Origin: JAUVYV01 sp964394625
GTDB lineage: Bacteria; Planctomycetota; Phycisphaerae; Sedimentisphaerales; Anaerobacaceae
DNA length: 24,297 nucleotides
NCBI GenBank assembly: GCA_964394625.1
Contig: CAYMYK010000014.1
Span: 1 to 24,297, forward strand
Reading direction: 5' to 3'
Shown here: positions 6,285-13,871 of the stretch, one piece after another
Position numbering within the stretch: position 1 is the first letter of the stretch
Layout: each line of letters opens with the position of its first letter
Notes under the pieces: generated by a model
Told to the model about the DNA's origin: nothing
Seen by the model: only the letters and a program-made list of their open reading frames with translations
The model's database searches: none
Translations under genes and position numbers: made by a program

Positions 6285-8198
6285 ATGAGTCAAGAAAAAG
6301 TCAGCTTGTTCATTTACGGGTCACTGCGCGACCCCAAAATCTTCCACTCCGTCTGCGGCCTGAGCTTCAGCAGAAAACCCGCCAAAACCGGCGACCAGAC
6401 TCTGTTCGCGGAACCCGCCCTGTTGAGCGGATACCGAAGAGTCAGTCCCGACAAGGTCTATTTCTACGCCGTCCCGTCGGTGTCTTCAAAAATTGAGGGC
6501 ATAGTCGTACACAACGTCCCCGATTCGGCTATGGCCGAAATCGACAGATACGAAGGAAGAAGGTACGAACGCGAAACCGTTCGGGTCAATACCGCCACCG
6601 GGCCCGTCGGGGCACAGGCCTATCTCGGATGCATCGAGTCTATGAAAAAACACTTCACAGACAGGTTCCACGTCAATCTCATTCATGAGCTCTGGCTGCG
6701 AAAACGTATCAATAAGTTCATCCAGAAGAAGACCAGACCCGGCGATAAAACTCTCGATGCACAAATTGAACGGCTTGCAGACAGAGAGCTTCTTGCCACC
6801 ACCGAACGCGACCTCGTTATCAGCCATTACGGGGCCGACGCCGTCAGCGATTACTATCTCCAGCACGAGCTTGACCGGCCTCGACCCGACATAAAACACC
6901 TGTACGGCGACTATCACGCCGAGCGGTATATCGACAACTATCTCGCCCTCGTCATTAAGCAGGTCCTGCTGAATCGGCTCGACGAACAAATTCAGGACTA
7001 CTACCGGTTCGAGCTTGAGCATCTGCGAACCTCGGAGAGATATTTCAAACGCTCAATCAGTCTGCTCACGGCCCTTCAAATCATCAACGAGAATGCACCC
7101 ATCGTCAAACTGCTCCTGCAAAAGGCCCTGCAGTCGATGCCCTACGAAAGACACAGCCTCATCGATTACGTCAAATACGCCGTCCGTGCCGCAAAAAATA
7201 TCTTCGACCCGCGCATCGTCGAGGACCACCTGGACCACATCCGTTCAAACCTTCACCCGGGTCTGGTACCGCTCGGTTGTGAAATCGAGTTCAGCAATCT
7301 CGGCGTCGATGCCGTCCAGCCGCAGCCGGCTGTTCAGGAGAAGACAGACCCCGTCTATGACGGCTTCAGATATTTTCACGACTTCCAGCTCGACGTCCTT
7401 TGCTGGAAGCTCGGCGGATACATTGACGACCATACCTGCTCTACCGGCGACGAACGGCGAACCGGCTTTCTCGAGCTCGCACCGGGTCGGCTGAACATCT
7501 CCGGCGAGCTATCGAGACCCGCCACCGCCGACCCTTGGCTGCTCAACCAGCTCATTCACGAAATCACAGAATTCTACGACGTTAAACCGCACAGTCTCCA
7601 TCTGTCTTTCCAGCTCAGGAAAAACCAGATTAACAGACAAAGAACCCTGCCGCTCGGCTTTGTCAAATGCCTGCTCGCGCTCGGCGGCGGCCCCGAGGTG
7701 AAGGTAACCGGCGTCAGGGTATCCCGCCTCGGCCACCACGAAATCATCAGGAACGAATTCGGCGAAGAAGTTGTTTTTGCAAGAACAAGCGAACGAAAAT
7801 GGTACCTCGGAAAAGACGAAATCGCCGACAAGCCCCCCGCACAGGCCACAACCCTCGTCCAGCAGTACAAATTTATACGGCTCGACAAAAGGGCAAACTA
7901 CGAGCCCCTCATAATGTGCCTCAAAGGCCTGCAGCTTGCATACAACCCAGCCGACTATCTTACCGCCGCCCAGCTCAAAGCAAGCAAAAGACTCTCCGCC
8001 GATTACGAGCAGCTTAAAAGATGGGCCGACGCCCCGTCCAGAATCAGCCCGCACGCCATCAGCACATTTCTTAATGTTGTCCGCCGGGGTCTGATGAACG
8101 AAGGACGCCACCGGCCCGTTCACTCCCTGCACTACATCGACTGGGCCATCAGCGTCGTCAATGTCCAGCTTCGAATGTTCAACGAGCAGCTAAGTTAG
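6285..8198 (+). CDS. Fusion of gamma-glutamylcyclotransferase (AIG2-like) and putative amidoligase domain
   Basis: 637 residues. Residues 7-115 are an AIG2/GGCT-like domain: SLFIYGSLRDPKIF with the YGSL substrate loop (11-14) and MAEIDRYEGRRYER with Glu90, the position of the catalytic acid in gamma-glutamylcyclotransferases. A helical linker follows (about 125-320). Residues 328-450 carry GCEIEF (331-336), FLELAPG (395-401) and HSLHLSFQL (436-444), resembling the spaced acidic strands and H-x-S strand of glutamine-synthetase/GCS-like amidoligases, though this assignment is less certain. Known biology: GGCT-like and amidoligase genes are recurrent neighbours in predicted peptide-modification and glutamyl-amide pathways (Iyer, Aravind and colleagues). 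One polypeptide might thus both make and break a gamma-glutamyl amide. It follows the GT2 gene by 28 nt and its last 9 nt overlap the convergent NUDIX gene. No signal peptide, so cytoplasmic. Confidence 0.6.
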   Translation: MSQEKVSLFIYGSLRDPKIFHSVCGLSFSRKPAKTGDQTLFAEPALLSGYRRVSPDKVYFYAVPSVSSKIEGIVVHNVPDSAMAEIDRYEGRRYERETVRVNTATGPVGAQAYLGCIESMKKHFTDRFHVNLIHELWLRKRINKFIQKKTRPGDKTLDAQIERLADRELLATTERDLVISHYGADAVSDYYLQHELDRPRPDIKHLYGDYHAERYIDNYLALVIKQVLLNRLDEQIQDYYRFELEHLRTSERYFKRSISLLTALQIINENAPIVKLLLQKALQSMPYERHSLIDYVKYAVRAAKNIFDPRIVEDHLDHIRSNLHPGLVPLGCEIEFSNLGVDAVQPQPAVQEKTDPVYDGFRYFHDFQLDVLCWKLGGYIDDHTCSTGDERRTGFLELAPGRLNISGELSRPATADPWLLNQLIHEITEFYDVKPHSLHLSFQLRKNQINRQRTLPLGFVKCLLALGGGPEVKVTGVRVSRLGHHEIIRNEFGEEVVFARTSERKWYLGKDEIADKPPAQATTLVQQYKFIRLDKRANYEPLIMCLKGLQLAYNPADYLTAAQLKASKRLSADYEQLKRWADAPSRISPHAISTFLNVVRRGLMNEGRHRPVHSLHYIDWAISVVNVQLRMFNEQLS

Positions 8199-8666
8199 CG
8201 GTACTGAGCCGCCTCTTCTCGCCCGCAGCCGTTCCAACGCCATCGCCGCCACCTGCTTATGGTCGAACGCCATATCCTCCGGCAGATTTTCTATATCGAA
8301 CCACCTCGCCTTGGCCGCATCGTCTCCGCCCCGAACGTCTTTGTCGCCATCCTCGACAATCCCCATAAAAGCCACCGTTATCTGTCTGCCGCGAGGGTCC
8401 CGCCCGCACGTACCGAAGGCGTGCATCTGCTCCAACTTCACTGCCGTCAGGGCGGTCTCCTCTTCTAATTCCCGCACAACCGCATCCTCTAACTCCTCGT
8501 CGATGCCTATAAAACCGCCCGGTATCGCCCATTTGCCTGCAAACGGCTCGTTCCTGCGATTCACCAACAACAGTTTCCATTTGCCGGCCGAGCGGGCGAA
8601 CACAATCGCATCGACCGTAACCATCGGCCTCGGCCACTCATAGACATACCTACCCTTTTTATCCAT
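8190..8666 (-). CDS. NUDIX hydrolase
   Basis: 158 residues from the ATG at 8666. The frame also has an ATG at 8756, but a promoter lies between the two and GGAG stands 9 nt before 8666, so the shorter form (MDKKGRYVYEWPRP) is preferred. The Nudix box is plain: GGFIGIDEELEDAVVRELEE followed by ETAL, with the Glu residues that bind metal all present; the final Gly of the consensus is Ala. RPMVTVDAIVF before it and RWFDIENLPEDMAFDH after it are typical of ADP-ribose or nucleotide-sugar type members. It should hydrolyse a nucleoside diphosphate linked to another moiety, in the cytoplasm; substrate is not predictable. It is convergent with, and overlaps by 9 nt, the cyclotransferase-amidoligase gene. 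Confidence 0.9.
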   Translation of the reverse strand: MDKKGRYVYEWPRPMVTVDAIVFARSAGKWKLLLVNRRNEPFAGKWAIPGGFIGIDEELEDAVVRELEEETALTAVKLEQMHAFGTCGRDPRGRQITVAFMGIVEDGDKDVRGGDDAAKARWFDIENLPEDMAFDHKQVAAMALERLRARRGGSVPLT

Positions 8667-8704
8667 AACCTGCCACTCCGCAACTACGGTTTTGACTATA
8701 ACCG

Positions 8705-8732
8705 AGTATAAACCGAAAGCCCACAAATGCAA
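8705..8732 (-). promoter_or_regulatory. Sigma70-type promoter of the NUDIX gene
   Basis: On the minus strand TTGCAT (8732-8727), a 16-nt spacer and TATACT (8710-8705). The start of transcription would be near 8698, about 32 nt before the ATG at 8666. It rules against the upstream ATG at 8756. Confidence 0.55.
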
Positions 8733-8789
8733 TGCCAAAGTAGCGCTCAAAACCATCCTTGTTGCTATCTTGCCTCCCGGTCTTTTGAT

Positions 8790-8818
8790 TTTACCTTTCG
8801 CCTATCTTTGCGTAAAAT
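8790..8818 (+). promoter_or_regulatory. Possible promoter of the kinase-heptosyltransferase gene
   Basis: TTTACC (8790-8795), a 17-nt spacer and TAAAAT (8813-8818). The start would be near 8825, within a few nucleotides of the ATG at 8828, and no ribosome site is visible, so a leaderless or near-leaderless message is possible. Confidence 0.35.
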
Positions 8819-8827
8819 AGTTCGTCT

Positions 8828-10774
8828 ATGGATACCGACCGGCAAAAAGAACCTGCAAATATCCTCACTGCACCGCTGAAACTTCGCTCAAACTGGAAGG
8901 GAAAGGTCGTGCTCTCAGGTTTGTCAGAATTTGCTTTCTCTGTTGACCAATGGCGCCTCTGCCTTGCAAATCCGGATTCTCTGCTTATCGGCTCCGACCA
9001 AATTATAAAACAACAGGGCCGAAATATCGTCCTCGTTAAATCCATCCGTCTTGCCGGCGGTACCCTGAAAGTCGTCGTTAAACGCCATTATCCCGAGCTT
9101 AACATTCGCTCGTTCTTTCGCTCATTTCGCCGGGGCAGGGCGCTGCGAAACTTCGACACCACCCTGCGCCTGCTGCGCTTCGGACTACCTGTAGCGCCGC
9201 CGCTCGCCGCCATCGAGCAAAAAAAATTCCCGCGCTCGATTCAAAGCATCCACGTCACGAAATACATCGAGAATGGCGTTGGGCTTCATCAGCTCCTCGC
9301 CCAGTTGCCGCCCTCGCCGACAAAGAGCTTCGAGATAAAGAAACAGCTTTCTCTTGCCGTCGCGCAAATCCTCGCAGCACTGCACAAAGCCGGCTGCTGG
9401 CACCGCGACGCAAAGACATCCAACTTCATCGCCGCAAAAGATACCGGCGGGAAATACCGCCTGCTCATTACGGATATGGACGGAATAAAAGCATATCGGC
9501 TCCGAAAAAAGTCCTCCCAATTTCGCCCGTTCTGGCACCTGGCCGCATCGCTGCTGCACTGTCCCGGTGTCACTCGAACCGACCGCCTGCGGACGTTCAC
9601 CGCTTATTGTAACCTTCTCGGCATCGGCGCTGCTGAAAGACGCCGGCTGTTTCGATGGATAGCAGCCGAGACCGACGCCAAGTATATGCGCTCGCTGAAA
9701 AAGGCCGCCGCAAAAAGAACACTTACGTCAGGAGAGTTGAACAATATCCTGATTCTCAAACCGAGCGCCCTCGGTGACATCGTCCTCGCCCTTCCGGCCC
9801 TGAGCGTTTTGCGAAAGAGTTTTCCAAATGCAAAAATCTCCTGGCTCGTCCGCACCGAGTTCGCCGCTCTTCTCGAAAAGCACCCTTACCTCGACGAAAT
9901 CATCCCCTTCGAGCGTAAGTACCTCGGTCGTGCCTGGCGCGACCCGAAGGCGCTCGCCGCACTGCTTGCGCTCGTCCGCCGCCTTCGCACCGAACGGTTC
10001 GACGCCGTCTTCGATTTGCAGGGGCTTTTGCGAACCGCATCTCTCGCCTGGCTTTCGCGCTGCCCGAACCGCTTCGGAATGGCCGGCGCACGCGAATTCG
10101 CCCCAATCTTTTACAACCGCAAAATCCAGCAGGACCCCACCTGTATCCACCTCGTCGATTACTATCTCAAAATCGTAAAGGCCGCCGGCCCGGCGACAAC
10201 CGATGTAGAATTCACCCTGCCCGAAGACCCCGTCGCCGCCGACTTCGTCAAACGGCTTCTGCAAAAACACAACGTTGCCCTCGATAACTATGTCGTCCTC
10301 ATCCCCGGCTCGGCCCGCCCGAGCAAATGCTGGCCCGCCGAACGCTTCGCACGTCTCGCCGACAAAATCATATCGATTCAACCCCGCTCTGTCGTTGCCA
10401 TCGGCTCACCGGCTGAAAGAAAGCTCGCAGAAAAAATAAAAGCCCTCGCCAAAACCCACGTCGTCAACCTCGCCGGCCAGACCTCCATCCCGCAGCTCAC
10501 AGCACTGCTTAAATCCGCAAAGCTTGTCGTCGGCAACGACACCGGCCCCGCCCACATCGCCGCCGCTCTCGACGTTCCGGTAGTCGTCATTTTCGGCCCG
10601 ACAAACCCGGCAAGAGTCGCACCCTATCACAAAAAAAACTCCGTCGTCGCCATCGACCCCGGCTCCCGCGGCCTAAAACCCGACAGCACCAACCCGAAAT
10701 ACGCCATTGAAAACGTCACACTCGATATGGTCCTCGAAAAAGTCGCTCAGAAGCTGAAATCCCCCCCGTTCTGA
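8828..10774 (+). CDS. Fusion of WaaP/Kdo-kinase-like domain and GT9 heptosyltransferase
   Basis: 648 residues in two domains. Residues about 60-260 are a lipopolysaccharide-kinase (WaaP/InaA, protein-kinase-like) domain: VVVKRHYPE with Lys85, the catalytic loop WHRDAKTSNF (His192, Asp194, Asn199), and ITDMDG (Asp216/Asp218) for metal. Residues about 306-645 are a GT9 heptosyltransferase: NNILILKPSALGDIVLALPA at the N-terminal Rossmann strand, LIPGSARPSKCWP in the middle, and VVGNDTGPAHIAAALDVP with FGPTNP near residues 568-595, the ADP-heptose-binding region. In other bacteria these activities are separate proteins that phosphorylate and extend the LPS inner core at the cytoplasmic face of the membrane. 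All catalytic residues of both halves look intact. It follows the divergent NUDIX gene, and its 3' end is 17 nt from the convergent ileS gene. Acceptor and exact sugar are not readable. Confidence 0.88.
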   Translation: MDTDRQKEPANILTAPLKLRSNWKGKVVLSGLSEFAFSVDQWRLCLANPDSLLIGSDQIIKQQGRNIVLVKSIRLAGGTLKVVVKRHYPELNIRSFFRSFRRGRALRNFDTTLRLLRFGLPVAPPLAAIEQKKFPRSIQSIHVTKYIENGVGLHQLLAQLPPSPTKSFEIKKQLSLAVAQILAALHKAGCWHRDAKTSNFIAAKDTGGKYRLLITDMDGIKAYRLRKKSSQFRPFWHLAASLLHCPGVTRTDRLRTFTAYCNLLGIGAAERRRLFRWIAAETDAKYMRSLKKAAAKRTLTSGELNNILILKPSALGDIVLALPALSVLRKSFPNAKISWLVRTEFAALLEKHPYLDEIIPFERKYLGRAWRDPKALAALLALVRRLRTERFDAVFDLQGLLRTASLAWLSRCPNRFGMAGAREFAPIFYNRKIQQDPTCIHLVDYYLKIVKAAGPATTDVEFTLPEDPVAADFVKRLLQKHNVALDNYVVLIPGSARPSKCWPAERFARLADKIISIQPRSVVAIGSPAERKLAEKIKALAKTHVVNLAGQTSIPQLTALLKSAKLVVGNDTGPAHIAAALDVPVVVIFGPTNPARVAPYHKKNSVVAIDPGSRGLKPDSTNPKYAIENVTLDMVLEKVAQKLKSPPF

Positions 10775-10791
10775 CTTCGCCCGCTCTGCTC

Positions 10792-13650
10792 TCATCCGTT
10801 CAGGCCGTGCACCACATCCGCGCATCGCGAGCATATATCCGGATACTCACCGTCCCGCCCGACGCTCGGGGAGTAATTCCAGCACCGCTGACACTTCTGA
10901 TGACTGCTCTTCTGCGCCTTCACCTCTGTTTTGCCCTCCGCCTTCTCAAGCTTAACCTCACTCGTTATACACAGTGCCGCAAACTGCTCGACACCGAACT
11001 GCTCCAGAAGCCCCGCCGTTTCCTCACCGCACCTGATGGTAACAGTCGCTTCCTGGTTGCTCGCAATTATTTTTTTCTCTCGAAGCCCCTCGAGAACCCG
11101 CAGAACCTCCTCACGCGCATTCATTATCTTCTCCCATCCCGGCTCCCGGCTGCGCCGGTCAACCGAGTCATCGACCTTCGGCATCTCCGCCAAATGCACG
11201 CTGCCAATATCCTCGCTCCTGTACTGCATCGCCGCCCACGCCTCCTGGGCTGTATGAACCAGTATCGGCGCCAGTATCCGAACCAGCGCATCCAGAATCC
11301 TCTGCATTGCCGTCTGGCAGCTCCGCCGGCTCGGGCCGGCCGCCCCGTCGCAGTACAGCCGGTCCTTCAATACGTCCATATAGATATTGCTCATCTGAAC
11401 CGTGCAAAAATTGTACAATAACGAATAAACCCGGTGGAACACGAAATTCTCGTACGCATCTCGAACCTGGCATATCAGCTTCTCAAGCTGCTGAACCGCC
11501 CATTTGTCAACCTCATACATCCGCTCGTAAGCGACCGAGTCCACTGCCGGATTGAAATCGTAAAGGTTGCCTAACAAAAACCTCAGCGTATTCCTGATTT
11601 TTCTGTACGCATCCTGCGTTCGGCCAATCAGCTCATCGTTGCACCGGATATCCTCCTGATAATTCACGCTCGCCACCCACAGCCGCAGAACATCCGCCCC
11701 GTACTTGCCCACCTCGTCCTGGGCGTTGACATAGTTGCCCAATGACTTCGACTGCTTTATTCCCTTCTCATCGACGGTAAAGCCGTGTGTCAGCACGCCC
11801 TTGAAAGGCGCCTTGCCCATCGCCCCCAGCGCCGGCAGCAGCGACAGTTGAAACCAGCCGCGGTGCTGGTCCGAGCCCTCGAGGTACAAATCCACCGGCA
11901 CATCCCAGCCGGCCTTCGCCGCCACGCTGTACCAGCTACAACCCGACTCGAACCACACGTCGAATATATTCTCTTCCTTGTGCAAATCATCGAAACTAAA
12001 GCCCTCCGGCAGAACAAAATCCTCACCCAAAATCTCCCCCGGCGAATCCGTGAACCAGCTATCCGAACCCTTCCGCCCAATATGCCGGGCAACCGCAAGG
12101 ACGCTGTCCTTGGTCAGCAGGGCTTCCCCCCTGCCGTTCACAAATACAGGGATGGGTAGTCCCCAGCTCCTCTGCCTGCTGATGCACCAGTCGGGCCTGG
12201 ATTCCAGCATTCCCTCGATTCGCTTCTGTCCCCACGCGGGAATCCACCGCACATCTTTGACCGCCTCCAGCGCCATATCCCGCAAGCTCACGTCCATCCC
12301 CGGCACCTGCTTGTCCACGCTGATAAACCACTGCTCGGTGGCGCGAAAGATAACCGGCATCTTGCTCCGCCAGCAGTGCGGGTAGCTGTGCACCATTTTC
12401 TCCTCGGCCACCAGAACGCCAAGCTCGCGAAGCTTCGCATTCACCTCGCCGTCCACTTCCAGGACGCTCTTGCCCCTCAGCCACTGCGGAACAGTATCGT
12501 CATAGCAGCCGTCGTCGCCCACCGGCGAATAAATCGCCAGTTTATACTGCTGGCCCGTCATATAGTCCTCGACGCCGTGCCCAGGCGCCGTATGCACCAA
12601 TCCCGTCCCGTCCTCGGTCGTGACATATTGAGCCAAGACCACCATATACGCATCCTTGTCCGTGGGGTTTTTCTCGACAAACGGGTGTTCATACCGAAGG
12701 CCCTCGAGCACGGCGCCACGCACAGTCTTTTTGCCGATACTGTACTGTCCGGCGACAAGTCCCGCCGCCGCAGCCGCCGCCTCGGCACGAGCGACACATA
12801 CCACTGAAACTATCTGTTCGCCATCTTTTTGGTAATGAATCGTCGTGTACTCAAGCTGCGGATGCACCGCAATGGCTAAATTCGCCGTCAACGTCCAGGG
12901 CGTAGTCGTCCATATCATAAAATAAACTTGTTTTTCATTATCGCCGGCAAGACCCATTTCTTTGAGCTTTGCCACCGACTCGGCTGCGACGGGGAAATTC
13001 ACATAGATGCTCGGCGAGGCGATGTCCTTGTACTCCAATTCCGCCTCCGCAAGGGCCGTCTCACAGCCGACCGACCAGTGGATGGGCTTTAGCTGCTTGC
13101 GAACCAGGTCCTTATCCACCAGCTCGGCAAACACCTCTAATATCCCCTGCTCATAACTCGGCTTAAAGGTCAGATACGGATTCCCAAAATCCCCGAATAT
13201 TCCAAGCTGCTGAAATTGTCTGCTTTGTATTTTGACGTACCTGCTCGCATATTTCTGACAGAGCCGGCGAATCTGCGGCTTGGTCATTTCGCGTGTCTTC
13301 TCGCCTAATTCCGTCATCACCTTCGACTCAATCGGCAGCCCGTGGCAGTCCCAGCCCGGCACAAACGGCGCATCGAAACCCGTCATCGTCTTATACCGCA
13401 CAACAAAGTCCTTGAGCACCTTGTTGATAACGTGGCCCATATGAATATCGCCGTTTGCATAAGGCGGCCCGTCGTGAAGTATGTACCTTTTTGAGCCGGC
13501 CCTGGCCCTGCGAATCTGCCCGTAAATATCATCCTTTGCCCAGCCCTTTCGCATCACCGGCTCGTTCTGCACTAAATTCGCCTTCATCGGAAAACCCGTC
13601 TTCGGCAGGCACAAAGTATCCCGGTAACCCTTTTTCTTCTCATCAGACAT
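10792..13650 (-). CDS. ileS: Isoleucyl-tRNA synthetase
   Basis: 952 residues from the ATG at 13650, chosen because AAAGG lies about 9 nt upstream and because the in-frame ATG at 13719 falls on the -35 box of the promoter. Class I synthetase signatures: DGPPYANGDIHMGHVINK with HMGH (70-73), the HIGH-type motif; GFDAPFVPGWDCHGLPIE, characteristic of IleRS; KQSKSLGN (632-639), the KMSKS loop with Gln in second place; and a C-terminal zinc finger with Cys920, Cys923, Cys940 and Cys943. The C-terminal zinc finger and the length are those of bacterial IleRS. It charges tRNA-Ile with isoleucine in the cytoplasm and edits misactivated valine in the CP1 insertion. It is convergent with the kinase-heptosyltransferase gene. 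No T-box fits in the leader of about 34 nt. Confidence 0.98.
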   Translation of the reverse strand: MSDEKKKGYRDTLCLPKTGFPMKANLVQNEPVMRKGWAKDDIYGQIRRARAGSKRYILHDGPPYANGDIHMGHVINKVLKDFVVRYKTMTGFDAPFVPGWDCHGLPIESKVMTELGEKTREMTKPQIRRLCQKYASRYVKIQSRQFQQLGIFGDFGNPYLTFKPSYEQGILEVFAELVDKDLVRKQLKPIHWSVGCETALAEAELEYKDIASPSIYVNFPVAAESVAKLKEMGLAGDNEKQVYFMIWTTTPWTLTANLAIAVHPQLEYTTIHYQKDGEQIVSVVCVARAEAAAAAAGLVAGQYSIGKKTVRGAVLEGLRYEHPFVEKNPTDKDAYMVVLAQYVTTEDGTGLVHTAPGHGVEDYMTGQQYKLAIYSPVGDDGCYDDTVPQWLRGKSVLEVDGEVNAKLRELGVLVAEEKMVHSYPHCWRSKMPVIFRATEQWFISVDKQVPGMDVSLRDMALEAVKDVRWIPAWGQKRIEGMLESRPDWCISRQRSWGLPIPVFVNGRGEALLTKDSVLAVARHIGRKGSDSWFTDSPGEILGEDFVLPEGFSFDDLHKEENIFDVWFESGCSWYSVAAKAGWDVPVDLYLEGSDQHRGWFQLSLLPALGAMGKAPFKGVLTHGFTVDEKGIKQSKSLGNYVNAQDEVGKYGADVLRLWVASVNYQEDIRCNDELIGRTQDAYRKIRNTLRFLLGNLYDFNPAVDSVAYERMYEVDKWAVQQLEKLICQVRDAYENFVFHRVYSLLYNFCTVQMSNIYMDVLKDRLYCDGAAGPSRRSCQTAMQRILDALVRILAPILVHTAQEAWAAMQYRSEDIGSVHLAEMPKVDDSVDRRSREPGWEKIMNAREEVLRVLEGLREKKIIASNQEATVTIRCGEETAGLLEQFGVEQFAALCITSEVKLEKAEGKTEVKAQKSSHQKCQRCWNYSPSVGRDGEYPDICSRCADVVHGLNG

Positions 13651-13690
13651 CTGCAATACCTTTATCAAACCACATCGCGTCAAACCCAGG

Positions 13691-13719
13691 ATTCTATGCC
13701 CATCCACACAATCTGTCAA
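13691..13719 (-). promoter_or_regulatory. Strong sigma70-type promoter of ileS
   Basis: On the minus strand TTGACA (13719-13714, perfect -35), a 17-nt spacer and TAGAAT (13696-13691). This is the closest match to consensus in the window. Transcription would start near 13684, giving a short leader before the ATG at 13650. Confidence 0.75.
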
Positions 13720-13788
13720 TATCGCCGGCTCAAGCGGTCGGCCTGGTCAGGGAGACGTCGCTTTATCCTGAGCAGAACGGGTTTTTTC

Positions 13789-13818
13789 TTGAAATTTTGC
13801 TGACACTTGTGGTAAGAT
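13789..13818 (+). promoter_or_regulatory. Possible promoter of the subtilase gene
   Basis: TTGAAA (13789-13794), an 18-nt spacer and TAAGAT (13813-13818), about 50 nt ahead of the ATG at 13872. The 221-nt gap between ileS and the subtilase gene otherwise holds the divergent ileS promoter and a G run at 13842-13850. Confidence 0.4.
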
Positions 13819-13871
13819 ATTATTTTAGGAAACCGCTGTGTGGGGGGGGCGGTCAGGGCTGGAGTGGTGCT

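Noticed and set aside
9728..10381. 217-codon minus-strand frame inside the heptosyltransferase region
   Set aside because: Antisense shadow of conserved GT9 sequence, with no motif and no ribosome site.
13651..13690. T-box riboswitch upstream of ileS
   Set aside because: The predicted leader is about 34 nt, far too short for a T-box, and no T-box sequence is visible.
13651..13719. 23 extra N-terminal codons for isoleucyl-tRNA synthetase
   Set aside because: They overlap the consensus promoter (13691-13719), and a good ribosome site precedes the ATG at 13650.
13455..13871. 139 extra N-terminal codons for the subtilase
   Set aside because: This part is antisense to ileS and to its promoter; a signal peptide and ribosome site start at 13872.
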